Positions 44,354 to 56,832 of a stretch of DNA of 64,000 nucleotides are shown here, one piece after another. Each line of letters starts with the position of its first letter. Position 1 is the first letter of the stretch. The DNA is taken from positions 730,029 through 794,028 of the forward strand of contig KN834752.1 of assembly GCA_000827265.1 (NCBI GenBank), written 5' to 3'. This DNA is from Collybiopsis luxurians FD-317 M1. Taxonomy: Eukaryota; Basidiomycota; Agaricomycetes; Agaricales; Omphalotaceae. The notes beneath the pieces are model-generated. The model was given only the letters and a program-made list of their open reading frames with translations, was not told the origin of the DNA and searched no databases. Both the position numbers and the translations under genes were made by a program.

Positions 44354-44590
44354 GATGAGAGACACGACGCCATACCTTGAAAAGTAGGAGATTATATAGG
44401 CGTGGCTGGAGCCACAAAAAAAGAAAAAAAAGGTAATGTGCGGACTAGTCAGATGAAATGGATTAGCTCCAAAATCTACCGGAATAGAGCCGGATGCTGT
44501 AAGAACGCCGTTTATACACTCGGACATACAGAAACAGCTTCATTTATTTCAGTGAAATCATACATTCGCAAATTTCACACGGCTACTACC
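44354..44590. promoter_or_regulatory. Divergent promoter of P450 and DUF202 genes
   Basis: Only 237 nt separate the two start codons. On the minus strand TATATAA lies near 44390-44398. The spacing allows shared regulation; this is inference. Confidence 0.45.
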
Positions 44591-45415
44591 ATGAGATCCT
44601 CATCGTCTCAGTCTGAAGCCTCACATACTCCTCTCGTAGCCGATACAAATGTTGAATCAGATTCTACCTCCCCATTAAAACGCTCAATTTCTTTCAAGCT
44701 TCCTGTAACTGAACAGCGTCCAAGGACGTCACCAGAGAAGCTTCCAAATCGTACTTCTTCTCCAGTAGATTCACTCCCCGAACACAGTCCAAACGAGTCC
44801 GAAGACAGCACGGCATCACCAGATGGTAACCCTGCAAGCCTAAATCGTAATGACGGGAAGAATTCAGGTTCACATCCGAGGAAATTTGCTCATTTGAGCC
44901 CAATGCTAGTTTTAGAGAATTCTGGGAGTGTCGCGAGGGACCATCTCGCGTGCGAGCGCACCTTCATGGCTTATACTCGAACTAGCCTGGCTATAGCGAG
45001 TACTGGGGTCGGTATGTTCTCATTTTACATTTTATCCTTTTTTTTTTCTTTGACATGAACCTTACTGTGCCAAAGCTCTGGTACAGCTATTCACCGTGTC
45101 ATCCAATTCCAACAATTCCAACCCTTCCGTTCAAGCACTCGATGACAAACTTCGCTCTTTTGCTCGGCCTTTAGGGAGTGCCAGCATCTGCCTTGGTATA
45201 GCCGTCATGCTTATTGGTCTGTAAAGTTCAAATCTTACATTGGACGTGGCTATTTATGCTGTCATACATCAGGAATTTTACGGTATTTCACCGTCCAGCA
45301 TGCTTTGACACAGGGACATTTCCCCGTCGCTCGGGTGCTTATCGCTGCAATTGCACTGATCCTCCTGGTCATAGTTACTATAGTCTTTGCAGTTCTCGTT
45401 GCCGGACATCCATGA
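44591..45415 (+). CDS. DUF202 (YidH-like) membrane protein
   Basis: A small membrane protein with a C-terminal DUF202 domain. The first ~115 residues are polar and disordered (Ser/Pro/Glu-rich). The domain begins SVARDHLACERTFMAYTRTS; the RDxLACERTFLAYxRT motif is diagnostic. Three membrane segments follow: LAIASTGVALVQLF, the helix ICLGIAVMLIGILRYF and VLIAAIALILLVIVTIVFAV, ending VAGHP. Two introns, both GT-AG. DUF202 occurs alone and as the membrane part of vacuolar VTC proteins; here no SPX or polymerase domain is present. Subcellular site is not visible. Confidence 0.87.
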
Positions 45416-46656
45416 CATTCGTCTTGCTAGTGCGGAAATTGACGTCCCTCTTTCAAATGAGTCGTGGTCGAGTATTCGACATCATGGTCCCGCGACCACA
45501 AAACTTCAAAGTATTTGAATGGACAGGCCGGGCAGGAGTTGGATGTGGGTTTTGTAATCGAGTGGGAATCTGTAGGATACACTAGCATTGTACAAATTGA
45601 ATGCAAATTGGTGGGATTTTGGCATTTTTAGTACAAGAGGAGCCCTGAATTTGCTGTCCAAGTTCAGTAAGAGCGGTTCCGCTTGGATGGGAGCCTGTTC
45701 CTCATCTAGCATGTGGCGATTTCACTCAAATTCAATCATGTTCCTATTTGACGATGATAGGACGTTAGTACGGGGCTACTTGTAGTCTTAGTATGTAGAT
45801 ATTGGTGAATATCAATTTGTAAACTTGAAACGTAAATGAAGGGGTCCACTCACATGGCCCGCATCTTGCTTGCCGCTACATGTTGCCGGCTTTGCCGACT
45901 ACGAGTCTTCCCTTTCTAGCATGAAAATACCTTGTAGGACATCCAAGAATAACTTTGGAAAGGATCACTTTATGGGCACGAAGATGGTCAGAAGGATTAG
46001 TTTTGAGTCAAATCATTGATATACTCTGTTTTGGTGGAAGTATATGAGGAGGATAGTATTACACAGTGTGTTGTACGGGATATAGTGAATGCCATGGGTC
46101 AATATCTTCTGAAACGACCTGAGTGCTACGAACCTTGTGAGTAACGATGAGGTAGTGGGCCTTGCCGTACAAAACGGCGCTACGGTGGTTCCCGACTCTT
46201 CAGAGGAGGGGTCTTGTGGTGGTCCCACTCCCTCGGCATTTGGCATTGTTAATTGTAGATCCATCTGACATTGTCTGTATTTCATGTAAATAGGTCTAAT
46301 TGCAATATCCCTGCGCTTTTCACCTTCTTAGCGGTGAAAATGTTGTTCACTGACATGTTAAACTCAGTGTCAAGTTGCCTGGCTTTCGCCTGTGTATTTG
46401 GAGCATATATTGATGATGAACTTGAAAGAACGATTATTTGCTTTTTGTGGTAACTCACAATCAACTGGAAGTGAAGTACATATCTGATATCATATGCATG
46501 CCTTGCATCAATGCGCAAGTCTGCGGGATCGTGAGAATATAGTCATAAGATGCCGAGATCAAATTTTGATCCGGAAACAAAATGTGATGACGCATAAGTG
46601 GCCAACCGCTGGACGATTTCACGTGATCTAAAATGTAGCTCATCTACTGCAAGTAC
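45416..46656. other. Long intergenic stretch without supportable gene
   Basis: 1.24 kb without a recognised gene. Short frames on both strands (for example 46271-46453 plus and 46013-46285 minus) show no domain, signal peptide or plausible splice chain. No tRNA-like or repeat structure is evident. Confidence 0.45.
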
Positions 46657-48598
46657 ATGGGCGTTTTGGGCTTGACGCCTTTCATACAGAAAACTTGGCA
46701 AGTTCCTATCTGGTCAGACTGTATATCTGGTCTTTAATCATACAGATAGTCCAGAAGTTATTAAGCGTCTACCAAACCGTTTACAGGGCTTTTCTGGTAA
46801 GAGGGTCGTCCTGTAAGTGATCAATACCATCATCTAGAACTCGGCTGAAAAATTTCCAGAGACGGAACTCTTCTCACTCAAAGATTTCATTTTGCCCAAA
46901 TACCCCATCCGTATCGTCATGTACTTGGTTGGTACAGACTCATAAAAGAGCTACACGATTCCGGCGTCGAAGCTATCTGTGTTTTTGATGGAAAGGAACG
47001 GAATTTGGCGAAAGCTCAAGAGGTTCGTAAATTCCTGACTCGAAATTTGCAAATTTATGCGTGTCTATATAGGCTTCACGGAGAAAGAATGTTCAACGGC
47101 TCACAGCCGCTCGTGCATCAATTGAGAACGAACGCCTAGCCCGTCTTAACCAAATTTCCAAAGTCGTCTCAAATTTATCTCGACTATCCTCCGCGGCCAA
47201 AACTCAAGTATCCGACGCCCTAGCACAGCTTGCGTTCAAGCCGACAGTGAAGGCAAAGGGCATTCAACCTTCAAGGTCCCAGGCAGAGTCTCGACTTTGG
47301 ACTAGTATCCCCCTTTCAGAAGCTGAAGAAGCACTCCGCCTCGAGTCTTCCGTCATCTTGGCTGACCTTATTCCGGAGCCTCCCCCTTTCCAAGATGAAC
47401 AACCGCCTCCACGCTCTGCCACTTGCCTCGGAGATTCCGAGCTCAATCATATCATCGCTCAAGCAGATGTTGGCTCGGTCGGAATTTCAGATCCCTCGGC
47501 ATCGTTTTCTGAATCACCGAATCTAGAAACCGATAACCTTATGTCAAGATTGGGCGATCTTTATCGTGAATACCAGACCAGCATCTCAAGGGTGATCTCT
47601 ATTCCTATTCACGATGCGAGGATCACCTCCACTACTGGCTCGACAGTAGTGTCGGCCGCTGCAGAGGCAAGCGTAGATTCTGCTCAGGAGGCGCAGGAGG
47701 CTTTTGAGATGTCAAAGCGACAACTTCAACTGTCATTACAGGAGCGAGGGTTATGGGAATCTCTCGTATCGACGTTAAGCTCGAATGAAGTGGACGAAAT
47801 CCTGCGAGAGCTTCGGGAACTCTCGCATAGGAGCAATGTCATTTCGGAATCGTATCGAATACGTCTGAAGCCTCCCACTGTTCAGACGTACGCAGAATGC
47901 AAGGAGATACTGCAAGCAATGGGTGTGTCGTGTATTGATACTAGAGGACCCTTCGAGGCGGAGGCCCTTGCTTCTTCTCTAGTGTTGAACGGGTACGCAG
48001 ATTATGTGGCTAGCGAGGATACGGTAATTTGTTTTCCTTTCCTACATCTCGAGTCAGTAATTTGACTGCCTTCGATATTAAGGATGTCCTCATCTACGAA
48101 GCACCCCTCATCCGCAACATTACTAGTCGCCAATTACCTCTCCTCGTCATCTCAGGATCCGAACTTCGATCGAATCTCAATCTCACTCGGTCCATGTTTA
48201 TAGACTTTGCTCTGCTTATGGGCACCGACTTTTCCCAGCGCATTCGGAACGTAGGGCCTACTCGGGCCCTCGACTTTATCCGCGCGCACGGCTCAATAGA
48301 GAAGTTCATCGATGCAGAGACAAAATTCAAGCCCAAAGTTCCAAGGGAAGAATATTTGAGGCAGGTCAATTTGGGGAGGAACGTGTTCCAAACGTTACCC
48401 CCTGTACCGGAGGATGCGATACAGCTCCGAAGCTCGAGTAAAGGAGATTTAGGTCGGGTGGACTTTGTGATGGGCAAGTATGGCTTGTCTCAGGAGGTCG
48501 ACCCTGCGGCGGAGTGGGATTCAGAGGAAGCGTTGGAAGGAAATTATCTTGATGAGGATTCCGAGTGGTCCGAGAAGGATCAGGAAGGTCATTGGTAG
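46657..48598 (+). CDS. XPG/FEN1-like structure-specific nuclease (PIN-domain-like)
   Basis: A Rad2/XPG-family 5' nuclease-like protein. Exon 1 reads MGVLGLTPFIQKT and is joined to CPEVIKRLPNRLQGFSGKRV by an intron that uses GCAAGT as donor (46698-46749). Active-site acids are all present: VVLDGTLLTQ (N domain), CVFDGKE, FEAEALASSL (the EAEA pair), SEDTDVLIYEAP across an intron, and FALLMGTDFSQRIRNVGP with the helix-hairpin region. Between the N and I parts lies a long linker (about 47100-47850) of some 250 residues, far longer than in FEN1 and more like XPG/Rad2. The C-terminal tail is acidic. The conserved core supports nuclease activity in DNA repair or mitochondrial maintenance; the exact role is not visible. 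Confidence 0.87.
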
Positions 48599-48902
48599 AA
48601 TGTAGCATAGCGCTGCATATTATGTGTCGTAGAATACAGGCTACTTGTTGTACTGTAGAACCCAATCACTAGAAACCACGCCGAGAGTGAACTGTAGAGT
48701 CGAACGGTATGTGCTCACAGAACGGCCCGCGCCGAGGAATCTGATTCTGAATTGAAAACGGAAAGCGACGGCGAACGGGGGAAAGGCGGGGTGTATGAAT
48801 TACTGCTCAATAAATGGAACATGGTTTGTGCCGAACACGGTTATTGATATATAACTAAGTGAGCAGCGCCCTTGCTAGTTCATCTTGCCTCTTGACTACA
48901 AC
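48599..48902. other. Intergenic between XPG-like and GH15 genes
   Basis: About 300 nt, tandem orientation. A TATATAA-like sequence lies near 48846-48853, about 50 nt before the next ATG. Nothing else is seen. Confidence 0.45.
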
Positions 48903-51900
48903 ATGCAATCTCCTTCATCCTTTGACAGAGACTACATCGCGATAGCTGATCATGGCCTGCAAGTCCCCGTTTCCTCCATTTAAAGTCTCAGTCCTGACCT
49001 GCAACTCCCAGTATCGGAAACCTGCATACAGCTGCTTTGATTAGTATTGATGGATCTGTGGAAAGTTATTGCTATCCCAACTTTGATTCCCCTTCGGTAT
49101 TTGCTCGGATTCTCGATAAAGACAAAGGTTCGTCTTGCATCAGCTTCAATCGGACCAAATCAAGTTGTTGATTTCTTGCTCAAGGTGGCCACTTTTCTAT
49201 CACACCCACTGCTGCTTTCTCGACCAAGCAAAATTATCTTCCTAGCTCCAATGTACGTCTGCTCTCGTAGTGTACTCCATATTCTTCATTGCCGTCGTGA
49301 TCTAGATTCTTCAAACCAAATTCTTGAATGAAAAAGGCGTTGTCAGCGTCACTGGCAAGTGCTCAGCTCTTGCGACGCGTTCTTGTTCTCTGATCCTTTC
49401 ATCCCTTCAGACTTTCTTCCTCGTCAAGCTAAAGGAACTGCCACCAGCAATAAGCCGTTGCTTCATTGGCTTATCCGACGTGTCGAGGTTCGTGTCGAGG
49501 ATGACTCTCGCAGCGATCTCGAGTTCATTTTCGTACACTATTCAGGTTGTTCGAGGAAGCATGCCTCTCCTCATGCAATGCGCGCCAGCCTTCGATTACG
49601 CTCGTGCTAGTCACCAAACTTCCATCACCGAAGACACTTCTTGCCCTTCGTCTCAGCAACAAAAAGCTATCTTTCAGTCAGACGCGCTTACTCTCGATCT
49701 TCGTTATGTTGCGGATAGTCTCTTGGTTCGCCTCGATCATCGATCGATAATCATCCTCGTTAAGCTTATAGCTAACGTTTTGTTCGTAGGAAAACGTCCA
49801 TGCACCAGAGGTCGTTTTGAAGCTTCTCGACCTCTCGACAAAAGGCCACAAGGGTCCCGCTGTTTCAGCCGAAATGACGCTTCATGAGGGACAAGTCGTA
49901 ACGTTTGTCTTGCGTGAGCCCCCCAGGCCTAACAAAGAAACGGTCCAAGTAATTGAGCCTATCACGGCTGGTAAAAATACTGTCAAGACCCGACCTGTAA
50001 ACGATCCACTTCTGACGAAGGAGCTGGTTTATGGGCTCTATTTCGTACGTGACTCTCGATGGCCTTATCTCGCGACAGTGAAATCTCATCCCATCTAGTC
50101 GACCAACAAATACTGGAATGACTGGATTCGTAATTCCACAGTCCGTTTTATCTTGGTTCTGATCGCGAGTGAGCACTCACGCTGCAACTCTTTGCCAAAA
50201 CTTCTCTAGTACGAGGGCTCTTGGAAGGAGGCTGTTCACAGAAGCGCTTTGGCTCTAAAATTGCTCATATATGAACCTACCGGTGCGGTGGTGGCAAGTC
50301 CAACGTTTAGTCTTCCAGAGTACATCGGTGGAACGAGAAATTGGTGAGTTTACCTGTCGAAATTTCAAGGTCAACGATTTCACTTCATGTTCTGTCTCTT
50401 CAAAGGGACTATCGTTATTCGTGGATTCGTGATTCCTCATTTACCCTATATGCATTGATCCGACTGGGATTTACTCATGAGGCAAATGGTAAGATTGTCT
50501 GTGGAATGTTTTGCAGTCAAGTATCCTCAGTTTTGCTCCTGGCAGCGTATATGGATTTCATTTTTGAACGATTGAGGAATAAGAATCCTGATGGGAGTAT
50601 CCAGATCATGTACAGCATTCACGGTAGGCCGAAACATATTCACGGTTAGAATATCTATCCATCGTCGTCTATAGGTGAAAAGGATCTAGAAGAATTTGAA
50701 TTGACACATTTGGATGGACATAAAGGATCCAAACCTGTCCGGTATGAACACCCGAAAAATTACCTTCGTATTCTGACATACTGCGGCAGGATCGGAAATG
50801 GTGCCGCGGACCATCTGCAGCTGGTCAGTTCTGTCCTCCATTTATATTGGCTTGCCATTCGAGTTTGAATCATTGCTTTTCTAGGATATCTACGGAGAGC
50901 TGTGAGCCCTCTTGAAACATCACTCCCGAATTGGTATGTCCCATATTCTTTCGAGATGATACCTCTTTTGAGTTACAAACCTATGCTCTCTCTAGACTCA
51001 TTTGGCCGACGTAGAATGGACTGTATCTATCTCGGGCAAAAGGTTAGTCCTTTGAGATTCGGTTCTAGTTTCAGTTAATGATTAGTTTTCGCTGTACAGT
51101 TCGGTAAACCGTTGGTATGTCCTTTGCATAATTTCGGTATTCGGGTCATTATTAAACAGCCGAGCGTGGCTTTAGTCTTACGATGACTGGTTGGTACTTC
51201 AGCGGGCTTTTTCTGGATCTCGTGCTGACTCTTGTCTCCCTGAAAGGGTTCTTGTTCGAGAGCTGTGCGTTCCTAGAATTTCCAACAATTGAACTGATTT
51301 TTATCTCGATATTTTCTAGCGTTGACCGTATGTATTGCACCTCCCCAGCCAATATTCTTCTCCTAACCATTCATATATGTATCAGACGTGGTTGCAAACT
51401 GGAAACAACCGGATCTGTCTATATGGGAAGTAAGGAACAAGAAGAGGCACTTCACCGTACGTGTAGAGGCACCTTTTCGCGCTCTAGCGATTTACCACTC
51501 CTATGAAACTTCTCACAGTACTCGAAGGTATGAAAGAATTTGGAAATACTAGCTATTATATGCAACTTTACTCCTGTGGCCTAGATCATGCTTTGGGTTG
51601 CGATCGACCGAGGTATGGGCCTCACGATACTTTCCCCTTCTATTATCTTATCGTCTGCTACTTTCGGCAGGCCTCCGCCTCGCTGACAAGCGCTCTCTTC
51701 CTTGCCCTAGGCGCAATGAATGGCTCACTGCTCGCGACGAGATCTATGAAGAGATTATGGCTAAGGCGTGGAACAAAGAACATAACTACTTTGGGCAAAG
51801 CTACGAAGAAACAGATGTGCTCGATTCCGCTGTCTTGATCATGCCACTTGTGTTCTTCATGCAAGGCGTGAGTAGAGTGTCTGTTTTCCTTCGAATGACG

Positions 51901-52590
51901 TTGACAATCGAGTATTCTAGTCTGATCCGAGGTTCATAAGCACACTGAAACAGATTTTGAAAACTCCGGAAAGAGGAGGCCTGACCTCGAATGTGAGCGC
52001 GTATCCTTCTCTTACCTATGCAAAATGGAACTCGTATTGTAGAACCTTGTATATCGTTACGATGTCCACAAAACGGACGACGGTGTAGGGGGTGAGGAAG
52101 GAACGTTCGGGCTGTGCACGCTCTGGTAAGAGATCACAGAGTCGATTTGACCAGAGTTTTATGTTATTCCAGGTGTGTAGAAGCCTTGACGCGCGCCGGA
52201 CAATACGATCCTGCTTTGCTTCGAAAATCTGTTGCGATGTTCGAGGTATGTTCCAGTCTAGCTGCTTGAGGACGCGCATGTTTTGCTCATATTTCCCAGG
52301 ACTTCCTCCTATATCTCAACCACGTCGGTCTCTGTACTGAGGAAATATCTGATGCAGGCGAAGGGTAAGGTCGTTACTTTACTATGCAACTCATAGAGCT
52401 GACAGCCACCACGAATGAAAATAGACTAGGAAACGCTGTCCAAGGGTTTACGTGAGTATTGCCATGGCTGAAAATATTCGAAACTGTTAATCAAGGTTCT
52501 GCCGTCAGCCATGTCACTCTGATTTCAGCTGCTCATAATCTTTCTCGAACTTGGGGTCATAATGATCGACGCAAATCAGAGTACATTTGA
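48903..52590 (+). CDS. GH15 family glycoside hydrolase (glucoamylase/trehalase-like)
   Basis: An intracellular-type GH15 hydrolase resembling bacterial glucoamylase/trehalase proteins rather than the secreted starch-binding glucoamylases. No signal peptide: it begins [19 protein letters not shown] and joins to [20 protein letters not shown] through a GC-AG intron (48959-49011). A second GC-AG intron (49355-49410) rejoins GVVSVT to [11 protein letters not shown]. The catalytic region reads [19 protein letters not shown] then [15 protein letters not shown]. The C-terminal block gives [26 protein letters not shown] and ends RRKSEYI. More than 18 short introns. Substrate could be trehalose or alpha-glucans; it cannot be told from motifs alone. 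It follows the XPG-like gene in the same direction. Confidence 0.87.
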
Positions 52591-52759
52591 ATGTACTTCT
52601 ATTCAAAATTTCACCGTCTTTTCTCGACACTTTTGAAGGTTAACACAAGAGAAATATTGGCCTAATTCGGACACGAACTTCTTTGTCGGATTCTTGCGGG
52701 CCGGTGAAAACGGTCAGGCGCTCTTTCATCGCGTCCCGTTGAAGTACACAGATGAGATG

Positions 52760-52770
52760 GATATATAAAT
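52760..52770 (+). promoter_or_regulatory. TATA box of the secreted unknown protein gene
   Basis: TATATAAAT lies about 40 nt upstream of the ATG at 52804. Confidence 0.5.
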
Positions 52771-52803
52771 ATTCGGCTGCTCTAAACCCCGCTTCTGTAA
52801 ATT

Positions 52804-55031
52804 ATGATGTTATCGACGTTCTTCACACTTTTTTGCGTAGTACTGTCGCTCTTTGAGGTTGGATGGTCTGATGAAGCTCACCCTATCGTCTCATTCCTGG
52901 ATTCACTTCCTGCAACGCAGCGCGACATATTCAATTATGGAATGAAAGGCCTTGACATTAATTGGGGCGGGCCTGGGACCTTCATTGTACGCAAAATTAT
53001 TGGGAACGCTGTAAAGAATATTCAATGCACCATCTTTACTAGTTTGGGTCCGTCCGATATTCTGCTTGGTATGCCGTTGGTCTGCTAGCCCGGAATGAAA
53101 ATGACGACGCGAAAGACGCGAACGATCTGATCAAGAGCGTGTAAGCTCTTCTAGTAATTGGACTTCCGCTTACCCACTTAAAGCCAACCTAACAATGCGT
53201 AGGATATCTTATCAAGTATGGATGATTCACCTCTGGACGAGACTAAATCTCTGATTCTGGTGTGCAGTTCACAGATCCAAGCAAAATCTGGTTCGGAACA
53301 TTCAAAGATGGTGGGCTGCTCTTCATATACTGAATAGGTTGGGCCCAGCTAACTATCGTCAATGGCTTAAAGCGCCTGACTCTCCAAACCCAGGTGATAC
53401 CTGGGCTCCTGAGGTTACGAAGATCCTACCGTTAGTCCCTGCAGTTCACTTGACATCCTGATCATGTAGATATACACCTCCTACGATCCAAATCAAGGAC
53501 TCTTTGTGGGGACATCGTTCATTATTATCCTAGAAGAGTTTGCCCGTCTGCTGGACCCAGATGTGGAAGATCTGGTGAAAAAGAGTCTGTACAATGCAAC
53601 GATAGGCGATGGATACAGAAATGGCGGACTCAACGGGGATAACTGTGAGTTCAAACGGAAGATTTGAAGTGCATCAAATTTTGTAAGTTTCTTTTGCAGT
53701 ATACCCGATATACAGTAACCCTTGGTGCGTTTATTTGAAACTTTGATAATTTCAATCCCTCATCGGAGTGTTATTTTCAGGTTCATGCGCATCATGGCTG
53801 CGACGTACACCGGGAATCTCATGAAGGACGCGAACATGTCCTTCTGGGGTGACGAATGGGCAAAGCAAGGGATTTCAACGTTTGACGTATACAACACCTT
53901 ACCTGAAGTGCGTATGGAAGCTTCCAGTGTGACATTTCTTTACCGAATTCACTCATTCTGGTCAGTACAACTGTGGTACATACAATGGGGTAGTCTTGTA
54001 TGCGTTGGCCCTGTGGGGATACATGCCAAAAAATTCCATTATTGTGACTCGGGCTGCGGACCTAATTTCTAAAATATGGACCAACCTCGGGCGGTATTAT
54101 AACCCAACTCTTGAAAGTCTTGGCCCTCCCTGGGATCGAGCATATGGATATGATATGGCATGCTAATCTCCGAATTGCTGGAATGTTGACCGTGTTAACC
54201 TACGTATTTACAGCGCAGCTACTTTGGTATACTTGGGGTTCAGATTGCGGGGCTCGTTGGTGGAATTGAAAATAAGATAGCTCCTCTACCGGTTCCGTTG
54301 GTTGGCAGCCTGCATTACAGCGACGCTGCCATCATGCCTATGTTAGATCTCCTCTACAGCTAGAAGCATCAGAATGCTGCTAAAAATTTTCCAGGCTTCC
54401 CATTATTTCAAGATTCCACGATCCTTTTGTCCCAAAATCGGTCATTTCTCAACTCAAATTACTTGAAGGTGGCGGTCAAACATTCTTTGCCCAAGCTGTA
54501 TCGCCCCCGTACGACAACGTTCACTTTCCTAGAAATTATACCTCCTGGAAAGGGTCTGGTTTGAGCGTGGGCGGGATTGAAGTCGACAACCAACTTGTTG
54601 GCGGAGCGGCGATCAATCCCTCTGTTTATGTCCCCGCCTCCGTTATGTGGCGCACTCCCATTGGAGAAACCGCCTGGATTAATCACTACCCTACGTCCTC
54701 CGTCATCTCGGCCATCGCCACTGCCAATAACCTCACTGTTTTATATCCACCATCTCGAGCATTCCCAGGAAACGCTACAACTTCGAAAACAATGAGCTTC
54801 CTATTTTCCGGGCACAGGCATCTTACCTTACACGAGGACTTCCTTATCGGAGGCTCTGCGGAGCTTCCTGGGTTGAAACTTGGAGTTTCCGGCAATCTTT
54901 TTGGCCAAAACACGACATTCGTCTACATCACTAACAGTATAGACGGCCTTTCGTTCTATAATCTCACCTATTTTATTTCCGAAAACTTCACAGAAGTTCC
55001 GTCTCTCACAATTTCTTTTGAGAAAGTATAA
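52804..55031 (+). CDS. Large secreted protein of unknown function
   Basis: I do not recognise a named family. The start MMLSTFFTLFCVVLSLFEVG is a signal peptide. Spliced exons read FLDSLPATQRDIFNYGMKGL, WGGPGTFIVRKIIGNAVKN, LLARNENDDAKDANDLIKSV, WFGTFKD, LYPIYSNPWFMRIMAATYTG, FWGDEWAKQGISTFDVYN and NSGTYNGVVLYALALWGYMP, followed by a beta-rich C-terminal half with many N-glycosylation sequons (NYT, NAT, NTT, NLT, NFT). The helical first half with aromatic, Gly- and Asp-rich turns suggests an (alpha/alpha) barrel such as those of six-hairpin enzymes or linalool-dehydratase-like proteins; that is a guess from texture. About 690 residues, roughly 15 introns, extracellular. Confidence 0.8.
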
Positions 55032-55128
55032 CTTTGCTCAAAAGGCATCTCATACCGAATTGGTTTCAATAAATGGCATTCATAAATAACAATACATATA
55101 TTCAGCTGCACTCGTTGATCATGATATA

Positions 55129-56478
55129 TTACAGGCTGGCAAGGACGCCATTGCCAAGGATGCCCTGGGACAATACATATCAGTAAAAATTCTTCATAGA
55201 ATATTCGAAGACCGACTTGTAGCTTCTGCTCGATTGCGGAATCATCGAGAGGACAGTTAATGTTAACTGTAAAGGAGATAGGTGGGAGAGAAACTTTAAT
55301 ACCCAGGACACTCAAAGCAATCTTCGTCGTTGACTTTAGTAACATTTCTGAAAGAGAGAACAATCTGCGTACCTCAATCTTGATAGTAAGCGGAATGGGT
55401 GACTTCTGCCCACCAGCAGGTATAATCCCGCACTTACTTGCCAGGTCAGACACAACTTGGAAATCGTTCCCAGTACTAGTGAGATCGAGCGTGATATCGA
55501 TAGGGAATGTAAAATTCGTCATCTGGCTAGATTTTATGACAAGGTCGGTCACGTTTCCTTGAGCAACAATCTCGTTCCCAACATCCGGATATGATACCTG
55601 GGTCGTTCAGCCAGAACTGAAATATGGTCGAAAAGTACACATACTTCGGCTGCCAAAGTCTTAAAATCCACTGAGAAAAAGTTGGGATTATTGACCCTAG
55701 ACATAGTAAAATTTCCGTCAAGTGATAGGAAATTAGGGCCAAAAGAACCATACGTGAAGTTGAGCTCTAGTGGAACGGTAAGGTTGGTATTGAAGTCGAC
55801 CTGCAATGGCTCCAGTGGTTATGCTAAGCTCCAGAAAATTGAAGGGAGATACCTACCTGCTGGTTAGGGTTTAGAGCCGGACCGGTGAAGGAAAGCGCGG
55901 GAGGGCGAATCCACTGAGTGATAGATGAGTCTGCATTCGACACTGGGGGTATATGCGCATCCATACCAAAGCGAAGGCGAGGATAATAGCAACAATGATA
56001 TATATAATGACTAGTAGTGAACAGAAGAAGAATCGTCCAAAACAAGATATCCCGCCCCCCTAGAAGAAACATCAGGCAAGAAATAGAGAAAAGGCGCGCA
56101 ACAACGCACCCTAGTCCAGGAATCTTTGGGGCGAATTCCCTTCCGATAGGCCTTGACACCAGTCCCCATCCTACTTCAATTAGTCCAGCGCGCTTGTTAT
56201 CAACAGGGTTATCCTTACCATTCCTCCGCCGGAGATGCGTCATGATCGAAGGTGCTTCTTGGCAGACTCGAAGTGGAGAAAACGTCCTCTTTCAGGTTCT
56301 GGCGATATTCATTCTGAGGAGGTGGAGGATTGTCTTGGTACCGCTCCCCATATCCGTACTGGGAACTCTGCTGGTACGTCGAAGAGAATGGATAAGAGGA
56401 GGGATCTTGATAGCGTGGACCGTCTGGTTGCGGCCGCTGCATTGACTGCGAAGGATAGTTATAATAGTAATTTGCCAT
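55129..56478 (-). CDS. LEA_2 (WHy) domain membrane protein
   Basis: A type II membrane protein with a lumenal or extracytosolic LEA_2 domain, a beta-sandwich linked to stress or lipid binding. The N-terminal cytosolic part is Tyr/Gln/Pro-rich (MANYYYNYPSQSMQRPQPDG). The helix reads RDILFWTILLLFTTSHYIYH. The LEA_2 part includes NADSSITQWIRPPALSFTGP, VDFNTNLTVPLELNFTYGSF, FFSVDFKTLAAEVSYP, NVTDLVIKSSQMTNFTFPID and VLGIKVSLPPISFTVNINCP. The last exon, after an intron that removes the longer frame, reads GILGNGVLASL and stops at 55129-55131. That puts the end 98 nt from the convergent gene's stop at 55031, so the two do not overlap. Probably vacuolar or plasma membrane. Confidence 0.82.
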
Positions 56479-56832
56479 TTTGAGGTGGCAGGGAAATAAA
56501 GAATGAAAAAAAGAATGAGACTCTTCAGCACATCGAAGAGTTCGTAAGTGGCCTTGTTTTCTTCTAACTGCCGGAGTAGAGATGGGAGACCGAAAGAAAC
56601 AATGATGAACATTTAAACTACTTTGAGCGCCGCGCGCACCAGCGAGCACCTGACAACCATCAAGAAATGTTTGAATGACCACCGTCTGATTTCTCGACAA
56701 CAGCCCACAAAAGGCTATACGGCAGCTGTCGGAATTCGCGAACCAATCGAAGTTGCCCGTACATTCATAAGGCAATATAAACAAACGCCGTGAGTACCCT
56801 TAGAATTTAGTATAATATTTCTTAGTTATACG
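56479..56832. other. Intergenic; upstream of LEA_2 gene
   Basis: No gene is seen in these 354 nt between the LEA_2 start and the S41 protease stop. Confidence 0.45.

Noticed and set aside
45416..46656. Small genes in the 1.24-kb gap
   Set aside because: Frames are short, on both strands, and show no conserved motif or signal peptide.
54968..55552. LEA_2 frame running on past 55129 to overlap the neighbouring gene
   Set aside because: A GT-AG intron gives a family-like end at 55129 and avoids an antisense overlap; the longer frame codes for unlikely sequence.
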